DNA of 38,000 nt from Euryarchaeota archaeon TMED192 (GCA_002170775.2 NHIP02000009.1:89473-127472); one strand, 5' to 3'. Counted from the stretch's first letter, positions 7,939 through 17,901 are shown. The notes: a model not told the origin generated them from the sequence alone. Made by a program: numbers and translations.

Positions 7939-10301
7939 TGCTTATGGACAGAGCATTCAACAGCACCTCGCCCAGCCAGTCGATTATGGGAGGGAGAGCC
8001 GGCTTGTGCCTTGGTGTAACTGCTCTGTTGCTGATTCTTTCTTCCGGACACGTGGCGGCTCAAAGTTCAGATGGCCCCGGCATCGATTGGGTCCTGCCCC
8101 AAGAACATCGGCTATTTCTGAACGGTGTACCCGGCGATGCGACAATCGATAGGGAATGGCCGATGGTAACTGGCATACCCGAGGGCGACATCGAGTTCGA
8201 CAAGACGTCGTCGATACTTCCTACCACGCTTTTCGATATATATTCTGAACCTCTGGAGGGCCCTGTTGGGTTGAGCGGGAATATCACTGTGGAGCTATTT
8301 GCATCCTTGTCCACCCAGTCAGATGCTTGCCGCCTATCCAACATTCTGCCTGGTTCGCCCCTCGGCTCAACAACTACTTTCTTTGTCTCTCTCGTGATGG
8401 GTTCATACGTCATTCTAGACCAAGCTTCTACCCAGACTCTGGTGATGGACGAGTCATTTGTGGCGCCACATCTCTTCACCGTGACCGCTCAAGACGTCAA
8501 TGTAAGTCTGGGCTCAGGAGATACAATCCGGCTGCAGGTTTCCGTCCAACACGAGTGCGCCCAGACCGGACACGTTTACTGGGGTACCTTTGATGCTCAT
8601 TCGGGAATAGTAATCGAGGGCGACGTGCTCAATCCTTCGATATTCAAGACAGTAGATTTGAATCGTATTGTGAGGATTGAATTAGACCCCTCATCCCCCT
8701 GGGGGGAATCCGACTATGCTACTCAAACAGTTGACATCGTGGGCCCGTACACCGAATGGTCGGAGATGGCCCACTCATTCTACGATGAAGATTTGCGAGT
8801 GGATCACTTTGAAGATCCCCATGGGTCATCTGTCGGGGAATCTAACGCATCCCTCAGAACTTGGAGTCTGTCCGAACCTCTGAGCCCAGGGAGGTACATG
8901 ATCGACGTTTGCATCCAACTTTCAGACAGACCATATGCGGAGAAATGCGAAGCATATGCCGTGCTAAGGTTCCAAGTGCTCCCGGATGAGGACCCTCTCA
9001 TGAACTCGTCAATTGCAGCAGCGCTCATTCCACTGATCATGCTTGGCAGTGTTATCGCCGGTATACGACACGCGGTACTTCCATCACCTGTTTACGGGAC
9101 GCTTTTGATTCTAGTAATCGCCACGACTGCTCCGGCGTATTCCCTGGGGCATATCGACCATAACCCGGTTAGAAGTGAAAGCCATCCTCCATCATTCACT
9201 TTGCTGTCACATTCGGGGGGCTCCCAATCTCTTGATTCGCTTCTTCAGGGACATGATGCTTTGGTGGTGGGAGTCTTCGCCCCAGGGTCCCCTAATGCAG
9301 CGACTCAATATGCAGATTTCTCCTTGGCGATGAATCTGGCTGAGAAAGACGTCGCATTCGTGCAGATAGCAACGTCCCCCGATCTACTAGCCATCGATGT
9401 GGATGAACACGCCGCTTACATCAACGAATCATGGCCCATACTCCTGGATACGGCTTCTCAAGATGCTGGAAGAAGCCTTCCTAGCGGGCCCTCAGATGCA
9501 GTCATCATCTTGGATGCGAATGGTTTTGTGAGTCATTGGAGCCCAAGGTCAATGTCAAGCACTGAGATCCTTGATTCTATATCCGATTCCGATAACGATG
9601 CGATAGGCAAAGCATTTGCTTTCGCTATATTGCCGTTTTCACTAATCTTCCTCCCGCTCCTGGTTCTTGCACTACCGCGTAGTTCGAGTATCCGAGATCC
9701 AGTCGAGGGCGAATTCCCCGGAACTGGGGCCCTATTGTCCGTATCATTCGCATCCTTGGGTTTCGCCCTCTGGTTCGCACCGCTGTGCCTTCTAATAGGC
9801 ATATTTGGTCAGAAAATATGGCTTCCCGCATCAATCGGTATGGGATTATCTGCTATGCTCATGGGGTATCGTATCCTATCCAAGGGAGTGGTAGAACCGA
9901 TGGATCGAGTCTCAAGAGCCATGTTTTCTAGGTTGCCGACATCTTCCAAATCATGGACGAGTCCTGAGGAAGCATCTGATGATGTCCACATGGGGGTGTG
10001 GGTTGCTCTTCTGGCCACAATCTCTGAACCGACTCTCGTAGCTCAGGGCGTCCTTTCTGCGACAAATATTGCGATAATAGGGCCCCTTCTGGCTCTCATG
10101 ACGTTAGTCGCTTTTTGTATCATGGGCGGCTTTATCGTAGTAGCATGCAGGCTCATCGTTGCGATGACCGGAAGATTGGCGCGAATCATTGGTCCGATGT
10201 CGATGAGGATAAGAATTCGAACTTGGGGATCGGGAATCATTGTAATCGGGCTCTGGTGGACCGTTCGAGATGTTCTTCTAATACTCTCAACAACGATGTG
10301 A
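7938..10301 (+). CDS. Large exported membrane protein with cysteine-free redoxin-like domain
   Basis: About 787 residues from the ATG at 7938, which overlaps the DUF92 stop by one base; a longer in-frame reading begins at 7911. It has a signal-like helix ending HVAAQSS, a beta-rich ectodomain of about 320 residues, and two membrane segments (around ALIPLIMLGSVIAGI and VYGTLLILVIATTAPAYSLG). A thioredoxin/redoxin-like domain follows: LVVGVFAPGSPNAATQYADF, then AFVQIAT, WPILLDTA, and AVIILDANGFVSHW. The position of the CxxC holds SPNA, so dithiol chemistry is not expected. The C-terminal ~230 residues contain six to seven hydrophobic helices that recall DsbD/CcdA-like membrane domains only in layout. 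Function unknown; possibly a surface or redox-derived signalling protein. Confidence 0.7.
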   Translation: MLMDRAFNSTSPSQSIMGGRAGLCLGVTALLLILSSGHVAAQSSDGPGIDWVLPQEHRLFLNGVPGDATIDREWPMVTGIPEGDIEFDKTSSILPTTLFDIYSEPLEGPVGLSGNITVELFASLSTQSDACRLSNILPGSPLGSTTTFFVSLVMGSYVILDQASTQTLVMDESFVAPHLFTVTAQDVNVSLGSGDTIRLQVSVQHECAQTGHVYWGTFDAHSGIVIEGDVLNPSIFKTVDLNRIVRIELDPSSPWGESDYATQTVDIVGPYTEWSEMAHSFYDEDLRVDHFEDPHGSSVGESNASLRTWSLSEPLSPGRYMIDVCIQLSDRPYAEKCEAYAVLRFQVLPDEDPLMNSSIAAALIPLIMLGSVIAGIRHAVLPSPVYGTLLILVIATTAPAYSLGHIDHNPVRSESHPPSFTLLSHSGGSQSLDSLLQGHDALVVGVFAPGSPNAATQYADFSLAMNLAEKDVAFVQIATSPDLLAIDVDEHAAYINESWPILLDTASQDAGRSLPSGPSDAVIILDANGFVSHWSPRSMSSTEILDSISDSDNDAIGKAFAFAILPFSLIFLPLLVLALPRSSSIRDPVEGEFPGTGALLSVSFASLGFALWFAPLCLLIGIFGQKIWLPASIGMGLSAMLMGYRILSKGVVEPMDRVSRAMFSRLPTSSKSWTSPEEASDDVHMGVWVALLATISEPTLVAQGVLSATNIAIIGPLLALMTLVAFCIMGGFIVVACRLIVAMTGRLARIIGPMSMRIRIRTWGSGIIVIGLWWTVRDVLLILSTTM

Positions 10302-10351
10302 CTTGACCGAGACGATGATAAGCGTCTAACTTCGGGACCTAAATACCCAAT

Positions 10352-10540
10352 GGGGGTATAGTATAACCTGGTAGTATCGTGGGCTCCAGTTGCACGGGGA
10401 TGACGACGCGTAGGTTTCCTGATGGATATGATGACCAACTGGAGCACCGACCCGTCGCGACCCGAGAGTGCGCATCGCCCAGGTGCGTGCTGAGCGGAAG
10501 AAACCCGCTGGTCTGGGTTCAAATCCCAGTGCCCCCACCA
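10352..10540 (+). tRNA. tRNA-Trp(CCA) with intron
   Basis: Exon 1 (10352-10389) starts with acceptor strand GGGGGTA. A D-arm contains two wobble pairs, and the anticodon arm 5' strand GTGGG leads into loop CT-CCA-G with anticodon CCA at 10386-10388. Exon 2 (about 10503-10540) supplies A38, CCCGC (10504-10508), a TGGT variable loop, a perfect T-stem CTGGG/CCCAG around TTCAAAT, TGCCCCC pairing with the acceptor, and A73 plus an encoded CCA. The 113-nt insertion sits at the canonical 37/38 position. The exact bulge-helix-bulge was not resolved by hand, so junctions may shift by a base or two. Archaeal tRNA-Trp genes commonly carry such introns. Confidence 0.93.
10390..10502 (+). ncRNA. tRNA-Trp intron encoding a C/D-box 2'-O-methylation guide
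   Basis: The intron holds, in order, a C box ATGACGA (10400-10406), D' box CTGA (10419-10422), C' box ATGATGA (10428-10434) and a D box read as CCGA (10447-10450). The guide before D (10436-10445) pairs perfectly for 10 bp with 10383-10392 across the exon 1/intron junction. By the N+5 rule it places the methyl group on C34 of the anticodon. The guide before D' (10413-10418) pairs for 6 bp with 10500-10505 across the intron/exon 2 junction and targets C39. In haloarchaea the tRNA-Trp intron is known to guide methylation of positions 34 and 39, so the match is functional in kind. GCACG (10392-10396) pairs with CGTGC (10486-10490) to close the intron. Confidence 0.85.
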
Positions 10541-10610
10541 AATAACCCTATTAATGTAAATTCTATTTTCATGCGGTAGTTCATATCCCTAGGGCCGCCA
10601 CGCACGCCTC

Positions 10611-11765
10611 ATGGCTGGTTTCTCCGACAGGGCACGTGCCATCAAACCCACTGGAATCCGGAGGATGTTTGACATGGCTGGAGACGATGCAATCCAGTTT
10701 GGCTTGGGTGAACCGGATTTCCAACCTCCAACCGTAGCCATCGATGAATTTTACAACGCTATGTTGAATGGCCATAACAAATATACCTCGACTGGAGGCC
10801 TCCCGGAGTTAAGAAGAAAGATCGCTGATTCCTGGACCCACTTGGAACCCGGACTCAACGAGTCAAGTGTCTGCATGACCATGAGCGGTACAAATGCACT
10901 TCTGGATATATTCCTGGCAATTGTAAATCCCGACGATGAGGTTCTCATACCGGAGCCATATTTTCCCCTCTATCCCCCTGATGTCGCCATTTGCGGCGGG
11001 CGTGCAATTACCTACCCGTGCAGATTCGAGAATGCATTCGTGCCAGACGTTGAAGACTTGGAGATGCTGATTACGGAAAGGACGGTAGCCATTCTTTACA
11101 ACTTCCCAAGCAACCCCACAGGGGCAACCGTCAACACAGATCAGCGAGACAAGCTAGTATCATTTGCAGCAAAACACGATTTGTGGATAGTTACCGATGA
11201 AGTGTATGATAAGATTGTTTACGGCGGCGATCATGTCTCATTCCTTGGTGCTGGCTACGACCGAGTCATAATGCTGAATTCATTCTCGAAGACTTTCGCT
11301 ATGACTGGTTGGAGGATTGGCTATGTCCTATCGCCCAATTCCGAGGCGATGGAGCAGGTTACAAAGATGCAGTATTATGTCACTGCGTGCTCAAATGATG
11401 CGATGCAGTATGCAGTTCTCGCCGCCATTGAACAGGCCCCAGATTACCCTGGCAAAATGAGGGATGAATTTCAAACCAGAAGAGACCTAATATGCTCCCG
11501 TTTGAATGAGATGGAAGGGGTATCCTGCCATGTACCTGAGGGGGCTTTCTATGTCTTTCCAAAGATAGACGTCAATGGCATGACAAGTGAAGAATTGGCC
11601 ATGGAAATGCTCTCTGAGGGAGTTCTTTGTAGCCCGGGATCTGCATTCGGCGAAGCAGGCGAGGGCCATTTGAGATTCGCATACACCATCTCGAAACCAG
11701 ACATTGATCGGGGGATGGATAGGGTTGCTAAGGTCATTGAGCGGATATCCAGGAAAGGCGATTAA
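10611..11765 (+). CDS. aspC: Class I/II PLP-dependent aminotransferase (aspartate aminotransferase-like)
   Basis: A 384-residue fold type I aminotransferase that transfers an amino group between an amino acid and a 2-oxo acid in the cytosol. Seen: GLGEPDFQPP near residue 30 (substrate side), YTSTGGLPELRRKIA, SGTNALLDIFLA (cofactor phosphate side), PYFPLYPP (ring-stacking aromatic), NFPSNPTGATV, VTDEVYDKIVY (Asp binding the pyridine N, and Tyr), SFSKTFAMTGWRIGYV with the Schiff-base Lys, and LRFAYTIS with the carboxylate-binding Arg. This is subgroup I-gamma, often acting on Asp, Ala or aromatic amino acids; the substrate cannot be settled. An AT-rich stretch at 10550-10572 may be its promoter. 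It is convergent with the gene ending at 11774. Confidence 0.9.
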   Translation: MAGFSDRARAIKPTGIRRMFDMAGDDAIQFGLGEPDFQPPTVAIDEFYNAMLNGHNKYTSTGGLPELRRKIADSWTHLEPGLNESSVCMTMSGTNALLDIFLAIVNPDDEVLIPEPYFPLYPPDVAICGGRAITYPCRFENAFVPDVEDLEMLITERTVAILYNFPSNPTGATVNTDQRDKLVSFAAKHDLWIVTDEVYDKIVYGGDHVSFLGAGYDRVIMLNSFSKTFAMTGWRIGYVLSPNSEAMEQVTKMQYYVTACSNDAMQYAVLAAIEQAPDYPGKMRDEFQTRRDLICSRLNEMEGVSCHVPEGAFYVFPKIDVNGMTSEELAMEMLSEGVLCSPGSAFGEAGEGHLRFAYTISKPDIDRGMDRVAKVIERISRKGD

Positions 11766-11773
11766 GCCCGTTT

Positions 11774-12769
11774 TCACCGTTTACCATCCGTGAGGGCTTC
11801 GTCTCTCATATTTCCAACAAGCTTACTCGGGTCCATCCAGTCTGGAACTTCATACCCTCCAGCTAGGACTGAGATTGTAGTGAATGTGGCAATCGGAAGA
11901 ACGCCCATTGCAACGATTAAGTCGATCAGTGAAGTACTCTCCGAGGATTGCTCCACGGGCAATATTTCTTCAAGTATCAGTATGTCGAACTCAATCGTCT
12001 GGGCACTGAGGTCGATACTCATCAGAGACAGAAGAGAAACAAGTACAGTCCTAGCGATAAACCAGTACACTATCACAGGGAGAACCCACGACATTTGAGC
12101 AGTCCTTCCAAGGAATCGCCGAGCAAGGGTGGCAGGCACCACCAGTCTGTGGGAATAAGTAGCCTGCACCCTCATCCCAACCCATAATGAAACGAGATAT
12201 ACCACGCTAACCAACTCAAGGGTAGTCCCACTTCTGATGATTCCCTCCGGGAGATATTCTATTGCAAGAATAGGGAGGCCAATCAATACAGCCTGTATGG
12301 GGATGGCAAGCATCTGTAGCCCTCCGTGGATGAATATCAATTCGAACCTGTCACGTTGCCTTGATGTGAGCGTCGCCAATTTCCCATACGGACTTTTGGA
12401 CAGATCGGTAGATGCCCTGTCTATCCATCTGGGGTCCCTACTCCGCCCTCTTATGCCAAAAAATGCAAACCAACCGCCTCTGAGAGCAATCGTCGCGGGC
12501 ATCCAACCACTCATCAATACCGCAAGAACCAGAGACATCATGCCGTAGAAAATGCCTGTGGAGCATATCCAAGGTATCAGGTCCCACCTGAATAAGAGGA
12601 ATGGGCTACCGTTGCTCCAACCCGTTTCGATGAATCTGGTCAATCCGAAAATTACTATCGGTACGAAAGATACTTGCCCAAGTACAACCAACATTAGGAA
12701 GGCCCTATGTCGGCTATTCTTAGTCAGCATAACCCCGGTCCCGAGAAGCAAGACGCATAAGTCCTTCAT
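11774..12769 (-). CDS. Hypothetical polytopic membrane protein
   Basis: A 331-residue protein with about seven hydrophobic helices: near residues 1-16, 25-46, 68-95, 150-172, 185-200, 228-252 and 288-307. A basic, Arg-rich cytosolic loop lies around residues 103-145. The C-terminal 30 residues are charged and soluble. A Met at residue 14 (MLTKNSRH) could be the true start. The family was not recognised, and no catalytic motif stands out. It is convergent with the aminotransferase gene, with an eight-base gap, and divergent from the large surface protein. Confidence 0.65.
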   Translation of the reverse strand: MKDLCVLLLGTGVMLTKNSRHRAFLMLVVLGQVSFVPIVIFGLTRFIETGWSNGSPFLLFRWDLIPWICSTGIFYGMMSLVLAVLMSGWMPATIALRGGWFAFFGIRGRSRDPRWIDRASTDLSKSPYGKLATLTSRQRDRFELIFIHGGLQMLAIPIQAVLIGLPILAIEYLPEGIIRSGTTLELVSVVYLVSLWVGMRVQATYSHRLVVPATLARRFLGRTAQMSWVLPVIVYWFIARTVLVSLLSLMSIDLSAQTIEFDILILEEILPVEQSSESTSLIDLIVAMGVLPIATFTTISVLAGGYEVPDWMDPSKLVGNMRDEALTDGKR

Positions 12770-12825
12770 CCAAGCAGCCGCTCAGGCCCCTTCTTGTAAC
12801 ACATTACACCCGTCGCCGTGAACCG

Positions 12826-12834
12826 CTCATAATG
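12826..12834 (+). promoter_or_regulatory. TATA-like box for the large surface protein gene
   Basis: The element ctcataatg is centred about 28 nt before the ATG at 12859, consistent with leaderless transcription. This favours the ATG at 12859 over the in-frame GTG at 12850. Confidence 0.4.
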
Positions 12835-12858
12835 TGAGAACCTCTATGTGTGCTGTTA

Positions 12859-15800
12859 ATGGCCGTCGCAGACATGGCTGGTCGCGTCGCAGCGTTATCC
12901 GTGCTATTCGCACTCATCATGGCATCGGCTTACCCGTTTGCCGTATACCCTCTCGATGACAGCGATAATCAATCAGAAGGGCCTCGGGCTGCAATCACTG
13001 ATTTCGAAGTATCTTCAATTGATTTTACGAGTATAGGGAAACAACTCCCTACATGGGAACAACCAGACGGTTCTTTTTCAGAGTACATTGTGAGGCATCA
13101 ATCTCTGACGATTGATGTCACAATCACTCAGATAGGGATTGGTGCACAGGGCCAGTATGCCGATTATTACGTGAATGTCACCCATCCAGTAGGAATCATA
13201 CTCGCCGAATTCACGTCTAATGCAACATTGACGGGTGGAGAGGCACAGGAGCAATCATTCACATACGTACCAAATTATTCGCACAGCGTTCTATCAGAAG
13301 AAGGCGAACTTTCAGGAGGTCTGCTTGTCTCGGTCGAGATATACTCGGGCGTCGGAATTGATGAAGATCCACTCAATGACTACTTGGGGAGAGAAATACC
13401 TGTCGCAGTCATAGACGACCCTCTTGATGATGGGTGGTGTTCAGATGTTGACGGCGATGGCGTACCCAATTGCCCAAACCCCCCTAATAACGGACTAATA
13501 TGGATGACTGCAGGATATGATTCTGATGGAACACTGTCAACAGACCCAGATGATGCAGGTCATTGGAGATTAGACTACTCGGAGAACTCATCTGCAGTTG
13601 GTTCGTCGCATTGGCGTGTTTCCGGTGACAGCGAGTTGGATTATGCTAGTGGTCGCATAGATAGACTCCACCTTGGCTTCAGGGCCTTGGACACTGCTTG
13701 TACAGATGTATTCTCGGATGGAACCATGCTCCACGGGATGGGGGACGGGTCCATGGACACTCAAATCAGTACCGTGCACGACACATTCATGTGCGGCGCG
13801 ATAGTAAGAGGCTACCAGTTCTATTCGATGCAATTGGTCACGAATGCAAGGGGCGAGATGGGCTTAGGGGATTCAGTATCTCTGCAGGCTGTTTCCGGGC
13901 TGAACACTGAACAACTCAATCTAACAAACATGACACTGCCAACAGATGGCTCGTGGGAACAACTGATTTGGGACATGTCTGATGTCCATCCTCGCGCAGA
14001 ATACAGGATGTCGTATCTTTTCGAGAGTGACGGCACGAACGCAACATCTGGCATAGAAGTGGATGGTTTCTTGATGTTCGCAATCGAGAAAATACCCCAA
14101 TATACTATCTCGGTGGATTGTGCCGGCGATTACAAGGAGGGCATAGAAGCACACCCAGTCATACCAGTAGGTGATCCCGTAGAACTTCAATGCGGCATCA
14201 CGAACAATGGTTACGTCGATATCACATTGAGAATATATAGCGAAGTTACTAACTCCTCGTGGCCAGATCAGATTAGGATAGACACTCCGGGAACCAATGA
14301 CAAAGATTCCTTCATCGTAACAAAGAATATCCAGGCGCAGAGCACTATGCCGGCATGGTTCAATCTCTCAATACCTGCAAGCGTATCTGTTGAATCTTTG
14401 GAATGGCACATACACATTAACGACGGCCTTACCAATGTCTCTAAACTCGATTTGGATAAGCCGATTGTTCAATATATTGACGTCCAACCATCTTACTCAG
14501 GATTTATTGATCTTGAGTATAACCCCTCTGGCGGAGATCCTCATCTGAAGATGTTCCCTGGAGATTCAGGAGCGGTGCCTTTGACATTCAGCAATACAGG
14601 CAATCAGATTGGCAGCTGGAATCTAGGTGGCGTTTACCTCGACGAACCAACGTGGGACCCTTCCCAATTGATTAGGTGGACGGACGAGAACGGAGGGGAT
14701 GTTGAGACAATATTCACATCCATAGGCCAAGAAGTGGATCTAATCGCTCACGTGACTGTGCCGGAAGATGCGGTACCGGGCGTTTATGATTTGAGAATCG
14801 ATGTCAATGGAAAGGCCCCAAACAACTTCCCTGCAGACCGACTCTTGAAGATACAAGTGCTGAATAAGTTAGAACTTGAAATCATACCTGAGTTCAATGA
14901 GGCAACCATACCTGCGGATAATGTCTCCAGAATCGTCGAGATAGTTCTAATCAACCATGGAAACTCAGAGGAAGCATTCGACCTGTTCGTCACCGCTGAC
15001 CTATCTATGAGAGCACAACTTAGCACACCCTCGACCCTGGGGATTGACCCTTTCGGGGGGGATACAGCAGCCCTGCTTCTTCTCCCTATGCCATATGGAG
15101 TTCAAAATGAGTCATACTTGCTCAGGATAACAGCAAGGAGCCAGTCAGATCCTAGCTATGAGGCCCAAGCCAGCATGCTGGTCACGGTCCCATCGACACA
15201 ATTAGTGGAGGTTGCTGATCTAGACATGTCTGAAGAGGTCTATCGAGGAGGCGACGAACCCAGAACTCTTCGTTGGGAAGTTTGGAACAGGGGCAATCAG
15301 GTCGATAGGTACAGGCTGTCGTTCGAACATCTGGATGATGTGAATGTTGATAGCGGTGAAGGTGGAGATTTGACCCCCTGGATTCAACCAGGGGCCTCCC
15401 ACAATGTCACTGCATCGTATAGTTTCGATTCCGGTACATTCGGCGAAAGAGTAGTTTCGATGCATGCCTCATCAGATGTAGCAGCACAGAGAAACGTGGT
15501 GGTGACCGACTCAGGTTCGGCAGTTTTCGATGTTGGCTCTGTCGGATGGCTTCAGATATTCCCCGAGCAATCGCGACTAACCATGTCAGAAGCAGGCTCC
15601 TACGAACTATCATTCTCCATCAGAAATTTACACCCCTCTTACGAGCAATTAGTGAGGGTAGATATCGACAGACAATCGGACTTGTTCTTCAACGTCTTCG
15701 ATGCAAGGGTAGAGACTAGTGACCGTGACTTTGTACTGGATACCGATGAATTGAGGGTCGTCACAGTCACAGTCGTGATAAACGAGCAGAATCTTCGAAA

Positions 15801-16185
15801 TTTAGAAGAAAATAATGTGGACTTCGAACTTACGCTACTAGTGGACACAGACATAGACAAGACCAGCAGCAGTACGCCTCTTACGATGGTCAAATCTAAT
15901 CCCATTGATGTAGGCCCTGATGTCGAAGAAATAGGGTTAACCTTAGGCAACTACATTTTCATCGCAGCCGGACTAGCCGGTGCTTTAGCCATCCTGCTTG
16001 CGGCATTCAGAATTTTCCGCGGCGCAAGCGGCCCCATGGAAGAATACACTAACTTCGATGACCAGGAGTTTGGTAATTACCTGCCATCGGATGATCAAGT
16101 TGCCAATTCTGCTCTCGGAGGCGCACAGTCAATCTTCCAGCAACCGCCCTCACCCCCTCCTGTGCCCCCGGATATGGATGATTAG
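12859..16185 (+). CDS. Large secreted, C-terminally anchored surface protein with Ig-like repeats
   Basis: About 1108 residues. An N-terminal signal helix ends near [10 protein letters not shown]. An extracytoplasmic region of ~1000 residues follows, then one membrane helix ([18 protein letters not shown]) and a short cytosolic tail rich in Asp, Gln and Pro that ends [10 protein letters not shown]. The ectodomain has an Asp-rich [10 protein letters not shown] motif like a thrombospondin type-3 or dockerin Ca2+ loop. At least four beta-sandwich repeats carry an N-x-G-x-x motif (NNGYVD, NTGNQIG, NHGNSEE, NRGNQVD) typical of NEW3/CARDB-like domains. Several N-x-S/T sites allow N-glycosylation. 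It is probably part of the cell envelope or an adhesin. No hydrolase motif was seen. A divergent promoter region separates it from the minus-strand neighbour. Confidence 0.82.
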   Translation: MAVADMAGRVAALSVLFALIMASAYPFAVYPLDDSDNQSEGPRAAITDFEVSSIDFTSIGKQLPTWEQPDGSFSEYIVRHQSLTIDVTITQIGIGAQGQYADYYVNVTHPVGIILAEFTSNATLTGGEAQEQSFTYVPNYSHSVLSEEGELSGGLLVSVEIYSGVGIDEDPLNDYLGREIPVAVIDDPLDDGWCSDVDGDGVPNCPNPPNNGLIWMTAGYDSDGTLSTDPDDAGHWRLDYSENSSAVGSSHWRVSGDSELDYASGRIDRLHLGFRALDTACTDVFSDGTMLHGMGDGSMDTQISTVHDTFMCGAIVRGYQFYSMQLVTNARGEMGLGDSVSLQAVSGLNTEQLNLTNMTLPTDGSWEQLIWDMSDVHPRAEYRMSYLFESDGTNATSGIEVDGFLMFAIEKIPQYTISVDCAGDYKEGIEAHPVIPVGDPVELQCGITNNGYVDITLRIYSEVTNSSWPDQIRIDTPGTNDKDSFIVTKNIQAQSTMPAWFNLSIPASVSVESLEWHIHINDGLTNVSKLDLDKPIVQYIDVQPSYSGFIDLEYNPSGGDPHLKMFPGDSGAVPLTFSNTGNQIGSWNLGGVYLDEPTWDPSQLIRWTDENGGDVETIFTSIGQEVDLIAHVTVPEDAVPGVYDLRIDVNGKAPNNFPADRLLKIQVLNKLELEIIPEFNEATIPADNVSRIVEIVLINHGNSEEAFDLFVTADLSMRAQLSTPSTLGIDPFGGDTAALLLLPMPYGVQNESYLLRITARSQSDPSYEAQASMLVTVPSTQLVEVADLDMSEEVYRGGDEPRTLRWEVWNRGNQVDRYRLSFEHLDDVNVDSGEGGDLTPWIQPGASHNVTASYSFDSGTFGERVVSMHASSDVAAQRNVVVTDSGSAVFDVGSVGWLQIFPEQSRLTMSEAGSYELSFSIRNLHPSYEQLVRVDIDRQSDLFFNVFDARVETSDRDFVLDTDELRVVTVTVVINEQNLRNLEENNVDFELTLLVDTDIDKTSSSTPLTMVKSNPIDVGPDVEEIGLTLGNYIFIAAGLAGALAILLAAFRIFRGASGPMEEYTNFDDQEFGNYLPSDDQVANSALGGAQSIFQQPPSPPPVPPDMDD

Positions 16186-16253
16186 CATCTTTTTCGGAGT
16201 GGCAGGGCTTATGACGCCCCCTCTCTTGGATAGCATGCAAGCAAGGTGTACCT

Positions 16254-17864
16254 ATGACGAACGGACAGCAGCCCATATTCATACTCAAGGAAGGAACCAC
16301 GCGAACTAGCGGTAGAACCGCACAGAGCAACAACATAGCAGCTGCGAAGGCTGTTGCTGAGGCAGTGAGGTCAACTCTAGGGCCAAAAGGTATGGACAAG
16401 ATGCTCGTAGACAGTATGGGTGACGTAGTCATTACCAATGACGGCGCGACCATTCTCAAAGAGATGGATATAGAACATCCTGCTGCCAAGATGATCATCG
16501 AGATAGCAAAAACGCAAGAGCAGCATTGTTTCGACGGAACGACTACAGCAGTCGTTCTGGCGGGAGAACTCCTCAAGAGGTCTGAGGACTTAATTGAGCA
16601 GAATGTGCACCCAACCGTAATTTGCGAGGGTTTCCGGCTAGCAGCCGACAAGGCCATCGATTTGATTGATGATCATGCTATAGAGGTGAATGAAGAGACA
16701 CTTGCTGAAGTCGCTAAGACTGCACTTACAGGCAAGAGTGCTGGAGCTGTCAAGGAATTCCTCTCGGAAATTTGCGTCAAGGCCGTAATCGCTGTAGCCC
16801 AGGAGGATGATGGTGGAGTAATAGTCGACCTCGATGACGTCAAGGTCGAAAAGAAACAAGGAGGCTCGATCAAAGACAGCTCACTAGTCGATGGCATAAT
16901 TTTGGATAAGGAAAGAGTCCATTCTGGAATGCCTCGCTCTGTAGAGGGGGCAAAGGTTGCACTGGTCAACTCCGCCATTGAGGTCAAGAAGACCGAAGTC
17001 GATGCGAAAATCCAGATTACTGATCCAAGTATGCTTTCTCAATTTTTAGAAGAGGAAGAATCCTACATCAAGGGACTCGTAGACACCATATCCTCTTCCG
17101 GTGCGAATGTCTTAATCTGTCAGAAAGGAATCGATGATTTAGCGCAGCACCACATGGCCAAAGCCGGAATCTTTGCCATTAGGAGAGCAAAGAAGAGCGA
17201 TATGGAAGCGCTTTCCAAGGCCACTGGCGGCAGAATCGTGACCACATTGGACGATTTGTCGTCTGAAGACCTTGGCGATGCAGCGCGTGTGGATGAAAGG
17301 AAAATTGGAGACTCGGACATGGTATTCATTACAGGATGTGAGCAAGCGAAGGCAGTCTCAGTGCTTCTTCGCGGCGGCACAGAACATGTTGTAGATGAAA
17401 TCAGACGAGCCTTCGATGATGCCATAGGAGTAGTCTCCGTTGCTCACGAGGACGGGCAGGTTCTGACCGGTGGCGGCTCAGTATTGGCTGCAGTAAGCAG
17501 GGATCTCCGTTCATATGCCGAAGGCGTCGGGGGCAGGGAGCAGATGGCAATCGAGGCATTTGCTGGTGCTCTTGAGGTCATTCCCCGAACTCTAGCAGAG
17601 AACGCGGGCCTAGACCCCGTCAATACGATCATCGCTCTTAGGAAGGCACATTCTGAGGGAAAGAATCGTCATGGAGTCAATGTTTACGACGGTGGCGTCG
17701 TAGATATGCAAGCTGGGAAGGTGTATGAGCCGACCAGAGTCGTCGAGCAGGCCATACAATCTGCAAGCGAGACCGCAGTAATGATCCTCAGAATTGACGA
17801 CGTAATCTCCAGCAAAGGAGGGTCCCCCGCAATGGACGGGGACTTCGACGGATTGGATATGTGA
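16254..17864 (+). CDS. ths: Thermosome subunit (group II chaperonin)
   Basis: A 536-residue ATP-driven folding chaperonin that assembles into double rings in the cytosol. Seen: [23 protein letters not shown] with the nucleotide-binding loop (residues 27-49), [12 protein letters not shown] (57-68), [14 protein letters not shown] (94-107) with catalytic Asp94, the apical helical-protrusion region, and [17 protein letters not shown] plus [11 protein letters not shown] near the C-terminus. An oddity is the run just before Asp94: the usual EVGDGTT reads HCFDGTT, with Phe in place of the conserved Gly. The tail has only a short Gly/Met motif. Being monocistronic is usual for thermosome genes. Confidence 0.95.
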   Translation: MTNGQQPIFILKEGTTRTSGRTAQSNNIAAAKAVAEAVRSTLGPKGMDKMLVDSMGDVVITNDGATILKEMDIEHPAAKMIIEIAKTQEQHCFDGTTTAVVLAGELLKRSEDLIEQNVHPTVICEGFRLAADKAIDLIDDHAIEVNEETLAEVAKTALTGKSAGAVKEFLSEICVKAVIAVAQEDDGGVIVDLDDVKVEKKQGGSIKDSSLVDGIILDKERVHSGMPRSVEGAKVALVNSAIEVKKTEVDAKIQITDPSMLSQFLEEEESYIKGLVDTISSSGANVLICQKGIDDLAQHHMAKAGIFAIRRAKKSDMEALSKATGGRIVTTLDDLSSEDLGDAARVDERKIGDSDMVFITGCEQAKAVSVLLRGGTEHVVDEIRRAFDDAIGVVSVAHEDGQVLTGGGSVLAAVSRDLRSYAEGVGGREQMAIEAFAGALEVIPRTLAENAGLDPVNTIIALRKAHSEGKNRHGVNVYDGGVVDMQAGKVYEPTRVVEQAIQSASETAVMILRIDDVISSKGGSPAMDGDFDGLDM

Positions 17865-17889
17865 AGCACTGCAAATCCACATGTTCAAT

Positions 17890-17901
17890 AATCGCTTATT
17901 T
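17890..17901 (+). promoter_or_regulatory. TATA-like promoter for the ferredoxin-flavodoxin fusion operon
   Basis: The AT-rich box cgcttatttttg lies about 34 nt before the TTG start at 17930, in the short gap after the thermosome gene. The same T-run could also end the thermosome transcript. Confidence 0.4.

Noticed and set aside
10612-10775. Additional tRNA next to tRNA-Trp
   Set aside because: No second cloverleaf was found; the sequence is aminotransferase coding sequence.
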